64,000 nucleotides of DNA from Marinobacter salarius. Its GTDB lineage: Bacteria; Pseudomonadota; Gammaproteobacteria; Pseudomonadales; Oleiphilaceae. Location: the NCBI RefSeq assembly GCF_032922745.1, contig NZ_CP136693.1, positions 3,906,001 to 3,970,000 of the forward strand, in the 5' to 3' direction. A program made the position numbers and the translations under genes. The notes under the pieces are model-generated. The model made no database searches. It saw only the letters and a program-made list of their open reading frames with translations, and had not been told where the DNA came from. Shown here one piece after another: positions 9,239 to 16,760 of this stretch (positions within the stretch are counted from its first letter, which is position 1; each line of letters begins with the position of its first letter).

Positions 9239-9604
9239 TCACTTCACCGGCGTATTGAGCACGTCGAGAACATCTTCCAGTTCGGTAATCATCTGCCGGA
9301 TCAGCTGCTTGTACTGGGAGGTATCGTCTTTCACCTCGTGGCTGCTGAGCTTCTGCTTGGCCCCGCCAATGGTGTAGCCCTGATCATACAACAGGCTGCG
9401 GATCTGGCGGATGGTAATGACATCGGCACGCTGATAGTAGCGGCGGTTGCCACGGCGCTTGACCGGAGAAAGCTGAGGGAACTCTTGCTCCCAGTATCTG
9501 AGCACGTGCGCTTTTACAGCACAAAGTTCGGCAACTTCACCAATGGTGAAATAACGCTTCCCCGGTATCGTGGGTAATTCGTTGTTATGACTGGGTTCCA
9601 GCAT
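9239..9604 (-). CDS. MerR-family regulator (ihfA-linked)
   Basis: A 121-residue protein with a MerR winged helix at the N-terminus (YFTIGEVAELCAVKAHVLRYWE, then RRYYQRADV) and a short C-terminal helix. It has no effector domain or metal-binding cysteines arranged as in metal sensors. The start overlaps the end of ihfA by 20 bp, so the two are co-transcribed and probably coupled. A gene of this type directly after ihfA is common in gammaproteobacteria such as Pseudomonas; its target is unknown to me. Confidence 0.9.
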   Translation of the reverse strand: MLEPSHNNELPTIPGKRYFTIGEVAELCAVKAHVLRYWEQEFPQLSPVKRRGNRRYYQRADVITIRQIRSLLYDQGYTIGGAKQKLSSHEVKDDTSQYKQLIRQMITELEDVLDVLNTPVK

Positions 9605-9887
9605 ACGCTTCTACTTTCTGTTTTAGTTTTTGTCCCGGGCGGAACGTAACAACACGCCGTGCACTGATCGGAATTTCCTCACCGGTCTTCGGGTTCCGTC
9701 CCGGCCGCTGTTTCTTGTCACGCAGATCAAAGTTACCAAATCCCGACAACTTCACCTGTTCGTTGTGGCTGAGAGCGCCTCTGATCTCGTCGAAAAAAGC
9801 TTCCACCATTTCCTTGGCTTCACGTTTGTTGAGACCCAACTCCTCGTACAACCGCTCTGCCATCTCCGCTTTCGTCAAAGCCGCCAT
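9585..9887 (-). CDS. ihfA: Integration host factor subunit alpha
   Basis: A 100-residue HU/IHF-fold protein. It opens MAALTKAEMAERLYEELGLNK and contains the DNA-wrapping arm with GRNPKTGEEIPISARRVVTF, which carries the minor-groove proline. With IhfB (elsewhere) it bends DNA at promoters, phage att sites and origins. It starts 3 bp after the pheT stop, so it is translationally linked to pheT, as in other gammaproteobacteria. Confidence 0.97.
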   Translation of the reverse strand: MAALTKAEMAERLYEELGLNKREAKEMVEAFFDEIRGALSHNEQVKLSGFGNFDLRDKKQRPGRNPKTGEEIPISARRVVTFRPGQKLKQKVEAYAGTQS

Positions 9888-9890
9888 CTG

Positions 9891-12263
9891 CTAACTCCTC
9901 AGTGTTGCCCCCAACTCTTCGCGCAGTGCGTCAATCACACCGTTGAAGAGCGAATGCACCTCTTCTTCATTTAGTGTGCGCTCGGGATGCTGCCAGAACA
10001 GGCTGAGAGCGAGGCTTCGGTTGCCTTCACCCAGGCTTTCACCTTCATAAACATCAAACGCACGCAAAGCCGTGAGGTGCTCCCCGGCGTGCTTTTTCGC
10101 TACACGCTCGACGTCTGCAAACCCCACGTCGCTTCCGATAATAATAGCCAAATCCCGCCGAACTTCTGGGAATTTTGAAATATCTTTGAAATTAGGCACA
10201 TATCCAGAAACGACCGAATTCAAGAATAGCTCAAACATCAGAATCGTGCCATTAAGTTCCAGTTTTTTCTGCACTTGTGGGTGCAATGTGCCCAGCCAGC
10301 CTACATGTTCTCCGTCCCGGATCAATTCCGCCGTCTGGCCCGGGTGCAGCGCGGGGTGCTGACTGGCGAGGAAATGCACTTCAATGCCAAGGAGCTGGAA
10401 CAGACCCTCCAATTCGCCTTTTACATCAAAAAAATCGGCATTTCTGCGACCGTTGGCCCAGTTTTCAGGCAACTGACCGCCGGCGACCACACCCGAGAGC
10501 ATGGGCTGTTGATCAATCCGATCGCCATCCTTGATGAACCGGAGCCCGGTTTCGAATAGCCGGATTCGCGGCTGCTGACGATTCTGATTGTAAGCCACGG
10601 TTTTCAGCAGTCCGCTCCAGAGGCTCGTGCGCATGACGGACAGATCCGACGAAATCGGGTTTGCCAGCGCAATGCCTTCCCGCTCGGGATCAACCAGACC
10701 CTGAACTTTCGGGTCTACAAAGCTGTAGGTAATCGCTTCCTGGTATCCACACGCCACGAAATAGTTCTGGATAGCCGATACCGGGCGGACGGCCTCTTCC
10801 TGCGGGCGAAGGCCGAGTGAGCCGGTAGGCTCGGTAACCGGCAGGTTGTTGTAACCGTATATCCGTCCAATTTCTTCGATCAGGTCCTCTTCGATACTGA
10901 TATCCGGGCGGAAACTCGGCACGTGTACACGCCAGCCATCCTTCAGCAGCTTATCGATATGAAGTCCCAGTCGGGTCAAAATCTCTTCCACCGTAGTGCG
11001 GTCGATCTCCAGCCCCAACACGTCGGCAACACGCGTCTCCCGAAGGTCCACCGTGCGGTCTTCAGGCAAGTCCTGCTTGCTGACAACCTCTACAATATCC
11101 CCTGGCTCGCCACCCACGATGGACATCAGCAATGCCGTTGCACGCTCCATGGCATCGCGGGCAAGCTCGTAGTCCACGCCCCGCTCGAACCTATGTGAAG
11201 CGTCCGTGTGAAGGCCATAGTGGCGCGCCTTACCCGCCAGAGTAATCGGATCAAAATAGGCAGCCTCAAGGATCAGGTCGCGGGTTCGCTCACTCACTCC
11301 GGAATGCTCTCCACCCATCACACCGGCAATCGCTATCGGCTTGGCGTGATCCGCGATAACCAGGGTATCCGGGGTCAGTTCCACTTCCTGGCCATCCAGC
11401 AACACCAGTTTTTCGCCCGGCATCGCGCGGCGAACCACAATGCCACCGTCAATTTCTTCCCGATCGAACGCATGCAGCGGCTGCCCCAACTCCAGCATCA
11501 CGTAGTTGGTCACGTCCACGGCAGCGTCGATAGAGCGAACGCCTGAGCGGCGCAGCTTTTCCTGCATCCACAGCGGGGATTCAATGCTCAGGTCTACATT
11601 GCGCAGAATTCGCCCCAGATACCGGGGGCAACCTTCGGGGTCTTTCACGGCGATGTCAGGCACCTCGGAGTGCACTGCTTCCACGGGGAGAATTTCCGGC
11701 CCCTCAACCACAAGGCTGTTCAGTACCCCGACTTCCCGGGCGACCCCTTTGATTGACAGGCAATCACTACGATTCGGTGTCAGATCCACGTCGATGGTGA
11801 CGTCGTTCAACTTGAGAAACTCACTCAGCTCCTGGCCTACCGGCGCATCGTCCGGCAATTCCATCAGGCCGTCATGGCTGTCCGAAAGGCCAAGCTCTGA
11901 CTCTGAGCACAGCATTCCTTCCGAAGGTTGCCCACGCAGCTTGGCCTTCTTGATCTTGAAGTCGCCCGGCAACACCGCACCGACGACGGCAAAGGGTACT
12001 TTCAGGCCGTCGCGAACATTGGGCGCACCACAAACCACCTGGACGGTTTCGGTGCCATTACGGACCTGACAGACCCGAAGCTTATCCGCATCGGGATGAG
12101 GCGATACCGACACAACCTCACCCACAACAATGCCACTGAACTTGCCGGCTACCGGCTCAAATCCGTCAACTTCCAGACCCGCCATGGTGATCTGATCCAT
12201 CAATGCCTGGGTATCATTCGCCGGGTTGACCCATTCACGTAGCCACTGCTCACTGAATTTCAT
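9891..12263 (-). CDS. pheT: Phenylalanyl-tRNA synthetase beta subunit
   Basis: A 790-residue protein of normal length for the bacterial beta subunit. The N-terminal tRNA-binding OB domain (about 40-150) begins with FSGIVVGEVVSVSPHPDADKL. B3/B4 editing, B5 and the catalytic-like core follow, and the C-terminal ferredoxin-like anticodon-binding domain (about 697-790) contains FPEVRRDLAIII. Together with PheS it forms the alpha2-beta2 enzyme that charges tRNA-Phe. It follows pheS by 59 bp on the same transcript. Confidence 0.97.
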   Translation of the reverse strand: MKFSEQWLREWVNPANDTQALMDQITMAGLEVDGFEPVAGKFSGIVVGEVVSVSPHPDADKLRVCQVRNGTETVQVVCGAPNVRDGLKVPFAVVGAVLPGDFKIKKAKLRGQPSEGMLCSESELGLSDSHDGLMELPDDAPVGQELSEFLKLNDVTIDVDLTPNRSDCLSIKGVAREVGVLNSLVVEGPEILPVEAVHSEVPDIAVKDPEGCPRYLGRILRNVDLSIESPLWMQEKLRRSGVRSIDAAVDVTNYVMLELGQPLHAFDREEIDGGIVVRRAMPGEKLVLLDGQEVELTPDTLVIADHAKPIAIAGVMGGEHSGVSERTRDLILEAAYFDPITLAGKARHYGLHTDASHRFERGVDYELARDAMERATALLMSIVGGEPGDIVEVVSKQDLPEDRTVDLRETRVADVLGLEIDRTTVEEILTRLGLHIDKLLKDGWRVHVPSFRPDISIEEDLIEEIGRIYGYNNLPVTEPTGSLGLRPQEEAVRPVSAIQNYFVACGYQEAITYSFVDPKVQGLVDPEREGIALANPISSDLSVMRTSLWSGLLKTVAYNQNRQQPRIRLFETGLRFIKDGDRIDQQPMLSGVVAGGQLPENWANGRRNADFFDVKGELEGLFQLLGIEVHFLASQHPALHPGQTAELIRDGEHVGWLGTLHPQVQKKLELNGTILMFELFLNSVVSGYVPNFKDISKFPEVRRDLAIIIGSDVGFADVERVAKKHAGEHLTALRAFDVYEGESLGEGNRSLALSLFWQHPERTLNEEEVHSLFNGVIDALREELGATLRS

Positions 12264-12322
12264 GGTATCTGCCTTGTCCTGATGCGGTGTTGCCTGTTAG
12301 TTCGTTTACCTTGAAGGCGTGT

Positions 12323-13321
12323 TCAACGGAACTGCCGCAAGAAGCGGAGATCGTTCTCGAAAAACATGCGCAGGTCATTCACGCCATAGCGAAGCATGGC
12401 AAGACGCTCAACACCCAGACCAAACGCAAAGCCACGGTATTCCTCGGCGTCGATACCGCAATGCTCGAATACTTTGGGATGAACCATGCCGCAGCCCATT
12501 ACTTCCAGCCACTTGATGCTGCCATCCTCTTCGCGCCCCCACTCGATATCCACCTCGGCGGACGGCTCTGTGAACGGGAAATAGGATGGGCGGAAACGCA
12601 CTTCCAGATCGCGTTCGAAGAACACCCGCAGAAATTCTTCAACGGTGCTCTTCAGATCCGCGAAGCTAACGTCCTTCTCGACCAACAACCCTTCCACCTG
12701 ATGAAACATCGGAGTGTGGGTCATATCGGAATCACAGCGATAAACGCGGCCGGGGCAAATCATCCGAAACGGGGGCTTGCCATCTTCCATGGTGCGAATC
12801 TGGACCGGTGAGGTATGGGTTCGCAGCAATGTGCCGGGATTGAAGTAAAACGTGTCGTGCATGGCACGGGCCGGATGGTGACCGGGAATGTTGAGCGCTT
12901 CGAAGTTATGATAGTCGTCCTCGATTTCCGGCCCCTGCTCCACGGTATAGCCCGCGCGGGAGAAAAACTGCTCAATGCGCTGAAGGGTTCGGGTCACCGG
13001 ATGCAGGCCGCCGAGGTCCTGGCCACGGCCGGGAAGCGTCACATCAATGGATTCACTGGCGAGCTTCTGTTCAATGGCGGCACGTTCAAGGTCCGTGCGG
13101 CGAGCGTTGATGGCCTGCTCCACCTGCCCCTTGGCGTCGTTGATCTTCTGGCCGGCGGCGGGACGTTCTTCCGCAGACAGCTTACCCAGTGTCTTCGCCT
13201 GCTGGGTGATCACACCCTTCTTGCCAAGGTATTCAACACGAATCTGATCCAGTGCCTGCAAACTGTCGGCACTTTCAACCGCCGCCAGGCCGTCCTGAAC
13301 GAGTTGATCCAGGTTTTCCAT
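12323..13321 (-). CDS. pheS: Phenylalanyl-tRNA synthetase alpha subunit
   Basis: A 332-residue class II synthetase subunit. An N-terminal coiled-coil (about 1-90) binds tRNA; the catalytic core contains HPVTRTLQRIEQFF, motif 2 around HTSPVQIRTM through FRMICPGRVYRCD, and motif 3 GLGVERLAMLRYG near residues 300-315. It lies between rplT and pheT. A terminator-like hairpin at 13360-13391 sits just upstream, so part of the transcription arriving from infC-rpmI-rplT probably ends before pheS. Confidence 0.97.
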   Translation of the reverse strand: MENLDQLVQDGLAAVESADSLQALDQIRVEYLGKKGVITQQAKTLGKLSAEERPAAGQKINDAKGQVEQAINARRTDLERAAIEQKLASESIDVTLPGRGQDLGGLHPVTRTLQRIEQFFSRAGYTVEQGPEIEDDYHNFEALNIPGHHPARAMHDTFYFNPGTLLRTHTSPVQIRTMEDGKPPFRMICPGRVYRCDSDMTHTPMFHQVEGLLVEKDVSFADLKSTVEEFLRVFFERDLEVRFRPSYFPFTEPSAEVDIEWGREEDGSIKWLEVMGCGMVHPKVFEHCGIDAEEYRGFAFGLGVERLAMLRYGVNDLRMFFENDLRFLRQFR

Positions 13322-13359
13322 TGACCCTGCTCCAATCCAGAAATGGAATCACTCTAAAC

Positions 13360-13391
13360 AAAAATAGGGGAAGAGCGCGCCCTTCCCCTAT
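13360..13391 (-). terminator. Attenuator-like terminator between rplT and pheS
   Basis: On the minus strand a 10-bp stem (ATAGGGGAAG / CTTCCCCTAT, 8-nt GC-rich loop) is followed by TTTTT. Just before it is another possible hairpin with stem AGGCGTCT/AGACGCCT. In Escherichia coli the pheST leader has an attenuator governed by a Phe-rich leader peptide; here I see a terminator in the equivalent place but no Phe-rich reading frame. It may simply lower pheST expression relative to the ribosomal protein genes. Confidence 0.75.
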
Positions 13392-13460
13392 CAGAAGGCG
13401 TCTTCATGAACCCATGGAGACGCCTGAATCGATCGGTTAACCGATGAAAGAGCTAAGCGA

Positions 13461-13814
13461 TCACAGAGACGCTTTGGCCTTCTCAACAACAGCGGTAAAC
13501 GCCTGCTGCTCGTTCATGGCCAGGTCGGCCAGAACTTTACGGTCGATCTCAACATTGGCCTTCTTCAGGCCAGCAATCAGACGGCTGTAAGACAGGCCGT
13601 TGGCACGGGCGCCAGCATTGATACGGGCAATCCACAGTGCGCGGAACGAGCGCTTACGGTTACGACGGTCACGGTAAGCGTACTGACCGGCCTTGATAAC
13701 CGCCTGTTTGGCTACGCGGAAGACGCGGCTACGCGCTCCGTAATAACCCTTGGCCTGACTGAGAATCTTTTTATGACGACGGCGTGCAACCACACCACGT
13801 TTTACGCGAGGCAT
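13461..13814 (-). CDS. rplT: Ribosomal protein L20
   Basis: A 117-residue, highly basic protein beginning MPRVKRGVVARRRHKKIL, the family signature, with the conserved ARINAGARANGLSYSRLIAGL segment near the C-terminus. L20 binds 23S rRNA early in 50S assembly and, in related bacteria, represses translation of its own rpmI-rplT messenger. Located 50 bp after rpmI. Confidence 0.98.
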   Translation of the reverse strand: MPRVKRGVVARRRHKKILSQAKGYYGARSRVFRVAKQAVIKAGQYAYRDRRNRKRSFRALWIARINAGARANGLSYSRLIAGLKKANVEIDRKVLADLAMNEQQAFTAVVEKAKASL

Positions 13815-13864
13815 ACGTTAATCCTTCTACCTTTAAACCTGAAAAGAAATGGCTAGCGGCTGAA

Positions 13865-14056
13865 TCAGCACGCCGTCATACGTTTGATTGAAGCCACATC
13901 GGACTTGGCAATCAACTTGGTACCACGGAGCTGACGCTTACGCTTCGGGCTCTTCTTGGTCAAGATATGACTGGTGAAGGACTGCTTATGCTTAAAGCCA
14001 GTAGCGGTCTTCTTGAACCGCTTGGTGGCCCCGCTTTTGGTTTTCATCTTGGGCAT
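13865..14056 (-). CDS. rpmI: Ribosomal protein L35
   Basis: A 63-residue basic protein, MPKMKTKSGATKRFKKTATG at the N-terminus and KSPKRKRQLRGTKLI later, matching L35 in length and sequence. It follows infC by 93 bp, and that gap holds a stable hairpin. Confidence 0.98.
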   Translation of the reverse strand: MPKMKTKSGATKRFKKTATGFKHKQSFTSHILTKKSPKRKRQLRGTKLIAKSDVASIKRMTAC

Positions 14057-14111
14057 TTTTAAAACTCCGCATTCTGTTTTTAAGTGATATCAATGTGCCC
14101 CTGAACGACAA

Positions 14112-14133
14112 ATCCCCCGCGACCGCGGGGGAT
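14112..14133 (-). other. Stable hairpin between infC and rpmI
   Basis: A 9-bp perfect stem (ATCCCCCGC / GCGGGGGAT) with a 4-nt loop, starting about 16 bp after the infC stop. Only TTTG follows on the transcript, so it is at best a weak terminator; it may protect the message or take part in L20 control, which is inference. Confidence 0.5.
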
Positions 14134-14149
14134 CAGCACCGGATCAGGT

Positions 14150-14689
14150 TCACTTCTTTTTACGGGGGGCCACTACCATGGTCATCTGGCGGCCTTCCAT
14201 TTTCGGCCGCTGTTCTACCTGGGCAAGCTCTTCAATATCCACTTCGATCCTGTTCATGAGCTTCATACCAATTTCCTGGTGTGCCATCTCACGCCCACGG
14301 AAGCGGATAGTGATTTTGCCGCGGTCCCCGTTTTCAAGGAAACGTACCAGGTTGCGTAGTTTGACCTGATAATCCCCTTCTTCAGTTCCTGGCCGGAACT
14401 TAAGCTCTTTGACCTGCGTCTGCTTCTGCTTTTTCTTGGCAGCCGCTTTGGCCTTCTTCTCATCGAAGATTTTCTTGCCGTAGTCCATTATCTTACAGAC
14501 GATCGGATCGGAATCCGTAACCTGAACCAGGTCAAGAGACGCTTCTTCAGCCTGCTTGAGTGCATCTTCAATCGGTACGACACCGACCTGATTGCCTTCG
14601 GCATCGATCAGACGAACTTCAGTTGCGTCAATGTTCTCGTTGATCGGCGCTTTTGGAGTGCGCCCCCGATTCGCTCGCTGTTTAATAAT
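14150..14689 (-). CDS. infC: Translation initiation factor IF-3 (ATT start)
   Basis: A 179-residue factor. The N-terminal domain includes KAPINENIDATEVRLIDAEG, the linker is lysine-rich (KKIFDEKKAKAAAKKKQK), and the C-terminal domain has VKELKFRPGTEEGDYQVKL. The first in-frame ATG (14488) would remove the N-terminal domain. The frame is open up to ATT-ATT at 14689-14684, preceded by GGAG. The first ATT overlaps the thrS stop as TGATT. An ATT start for infC is known in Escherichia coli, where IF-3 discriminates against it and so represses its own synthesis; the same control is expected here. Confidence 0.95.
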   Translation of the reverse strand: MIKQRANRGRTPKAPINENIDATEVRLIDAEGNQVGVVPIEDALKQAEEASLDLVQVTDSDPIVCKIMDYGKKIFDEKKAKAAAKKKQKQTQVKELKFRPGTEEGDYQVKLRNLVRFLENGDRGKITIRFRGREMAHQEIGMKLMNRIEVDIEELAQVEQRPKMEGRQMTMVVAPRKKK

Positions 14690-16614
14690 CAGATCTCCGT
14701 TTTGGTTCTGCCTTTGCGATTGATTTCGTCAGCCATCAGCTGCTCAAACGCTTCCAGCGATAAAGTTCCCAGATCCTCACCCTTGCGGGTTCTCACCGCA
14801 ACGGCGTTGTTTTCAACTTCTTTGTCGCCGATAACAACAAGGAAGGGAACTTTGTTAATAGTATGCTCGCGGATTTTAAAGCCGATCTTCTCGTTTCTCA
14901 AGTCAGCATTAACCCTATAGCCAAGGGAATCCCACTTTTTCGCAAGATTCTGGCAATAATCCCGCTGATTGTCGGTAATATTCAGCACCGCGATCTGCGT
15001 TGGCGCAAGCCATGTCGGGAAAGCACCCTCGTATTCCTCGATGAGGATACCAATAAAGCGCTCGAACGAACCAAGAACCGCCCTGTGCAACATCACCGGC
15101 GTCTTGCGCTCGGAGTTATCTGCCACATATTGGGCACCCAGCCGTCCCGGCATGGAAAAATCGACCTGAATGGTACCACATTGCCACACCCGTCCGATGC
15201 AGTCTTTCAGCGAAAACTCGATTTTCGGGCCATAAAAGGCGCCCTCACCCGGCAAAAGCTCCCAATCAACGCCTTCCCGGTTCAATGCTTCTTCCAGCGC
15301 GGCTTCCGCTTTGTCCCAGACTTCGTCCGAGCCAACCCGCTTTTCCGGACGGGTTGAGAGCTTGTAAAGAATCTCCGTAAACCCGAAATCCGCATAAATC
15401 TCGTGGAGCATGCCGATAAAGTCAGACACTTCCTGCTGAATGGCATCCTCTTCACAGAAAATGTGGGCATCGTCCTGGGTAAACCCGCGAACCCGCATCA
15501 AACCATGCAAGGCACCAGACGCCTCGTTACGGTGACAGGAACCGAACTCGGCCAGACGCAGTGGCAGGTCCTTGTAGCTTTTCAGGCCCTGGTTGAAAAC
15601 CTGCACATGGCAGGGACAGTTCATCGGCTTGATGGCGTAGTCGTGCTTCTCGGACTCCGTGGTAAACATGTCGTCCTTGAACTTGTCCCAGTGCCCTGAC
15701 TTTTCCCAAAGCGCCCTGGAAACCACCTGCGGCGTCTTGATTTCCTGGTAACCATGCTCATGCTGCTTGCGGCGCATGTACTGCTCGATCTCCTGATACA
15801 GGGACCAGCCATCCGGATGCCAGAACACCATGCCAGGGGCCTCTTCCTGCATGTGGAACAGGCTCAATTTCTTGCCGATCTTGCGGTGGTCGCGCTTCTC
15901 GGCCTCTTCCAGGCGATGCAGATAGGCCTTCAGGTCTTTCTTGTTGCCCCAGGCAGTGCCATACACCCTCTGCAACTGCTCGTTGCTGGTATCGCCGCGC
16001 CAGTAGGCGCCGGCAACCTTGGTCAGCTTGAAGGCCTTGAGCTTGCCGGTGTTGGGCACGTGAGGGCCACGACACAGATCGATAAAGTCACCCTGGCGGT
16101 AGAAGGACAGATCTTCCTCGCCGGGAATATCCTCAATGATGCGAACCTTGTATTCCTCGCCCATCTCATCAAACAGACGGACAGCTTCGTCACGGGACAT
16201 GACCGATCGGGACACCGGAATATCCTGCTTGGCCAGCTCTTCCATGCGCTTTTCGATCCGGCTCAGATCTTCATTGGTGAACGGCCGGTCGAATTTGAAA
16301 TCGTAATAGAACCCGTTGTCCACAACCGGACCAATAGTCACCTGAGCGGAAGGAAACAGTTCCTTGACCGCCATGGCCAGGAGATGTGCGGTGGAGTGGC
16401 GGATAATGTCGACGCCGTCTTCATCACGCTCGGTGACAATGGCAAGCTCAGCGTCTTCTTCAATCGGGAAGCTGGTATCGACCAGTTGGCCATTTACACG
16501 GCCGGCAATGGCGGCCTTGGCAAGCCCGGCACCAATGTCTGCGGCGACATCGTGAACGGTAACAGATTCGGCAAAACTGCGGTGACTGCCATCCGGCAGG
16601 GTAACAACAGGCAT
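14689..16614 (-). CDS. thrS: Threonyl-tRNA synthetase
   Basis: A 641-residue class IIa synthetase: N-terminal TGS domain (about 1-62), the editing domain with HSTAHLLAMAVKELFP, catalytic core with zinc-ligand cysteine in MNCPCHVQVF and motif LRLAEFGSCHRNE, and C-terminal anticodon-binding domain (about 540-641). It is the first gene of the translation operon. The leader of about 100 nt upstream may hold an operator mimicking tRNA-Thr as in Escherichia coli; I did not prove such a fold. AGGAG precedes the ATG. Confidence 0.98.
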   Translation of the reverse strand: MPVVTLPDGSHRSFAESVTVHDVAADIGAGLAKAAIAGRVNGQLVDTSFPIEEDAELAIVTERDEDGVDIIRHSTAHLLAMAVKELFPSAQVTIGPVVDNGFYYDFKFDRPFTNEDLSRIEKRMEELAKQDIPVSRSVMSRDEAVRLFDEMGEEYKVRIIEDIPGEEDLSFYRQGDFIDLCRGPHVPNTGKLKAFKLTKVAGAYWRGDTSNEQLQRVYGTAWGNKKDLKAYLHRLEEAEKRDHRKIGKKLSLFHMQEEAPGMVFWHPDGWSLYQEIEQYMRRKQHEHGYQEIKTPQVVSRALWEKSGHWDKFKDDMFTTESEKHDYAIKPMNCPCHVQVFNQGLKSYKDLPLRLAEFGSCHRNEASGALHGLMRVRGFTQDDAHIFCEEDAIQQEVSDFIGMLHEIYADFGFTEILYKLSTRPEKRVGSDEVWDKAEAALEEALNREGVDWELLPGEGAFYGPKIEFSLKDCIGRVWQCGTIQVDFSMPGRLGAQYVADNSERKTPVMLHRAVLGSFERFIGILIEEYEGAFPTWLAPTQIAVLNITDNQRDYCQNLAKKWDSLGYRVNADLRNEKIGFKIREHTINKVPFLVVIGDKEVENNAVAVRTRKGEDLGTLSLEAFEQLMADEINRKGRTKTEI

Positions 16615-16716
16615 AGTAGGCTCCTAGGGACTCAGAGGTGATCCGTACCAAAGACCACATGTTGACGGTTGGCCGCGATACAAACCGCGGACCGTTGCGC
16701 GCAGGAGTTTAACAGA

Positions 16717-16746
16717 AAAAAGCCCGGCAGGTTAATGCCGGGCTTT
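16717..16746 (-). terminator. Intrinsic terminator after the TRAP permease gene
   Basis: Stem AAAAGCCCGGCA / TGCCGGGCTTTT with a short loop; on the minus strand it is followed by more T residues (TTTTTTCTG). It lies 14 bp after the stop of the TRAP permease and separates it from thrS. Confidence 0.88.
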
Positions 16747-16760
16747 TAAGGGGAAAAGGG

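Noticed and set aside
13393..13460. Leader peptide for pheS attenuation
   Set aside because: The only small frames (M-G-S and one running through the terminator) have no run of Phe codons.
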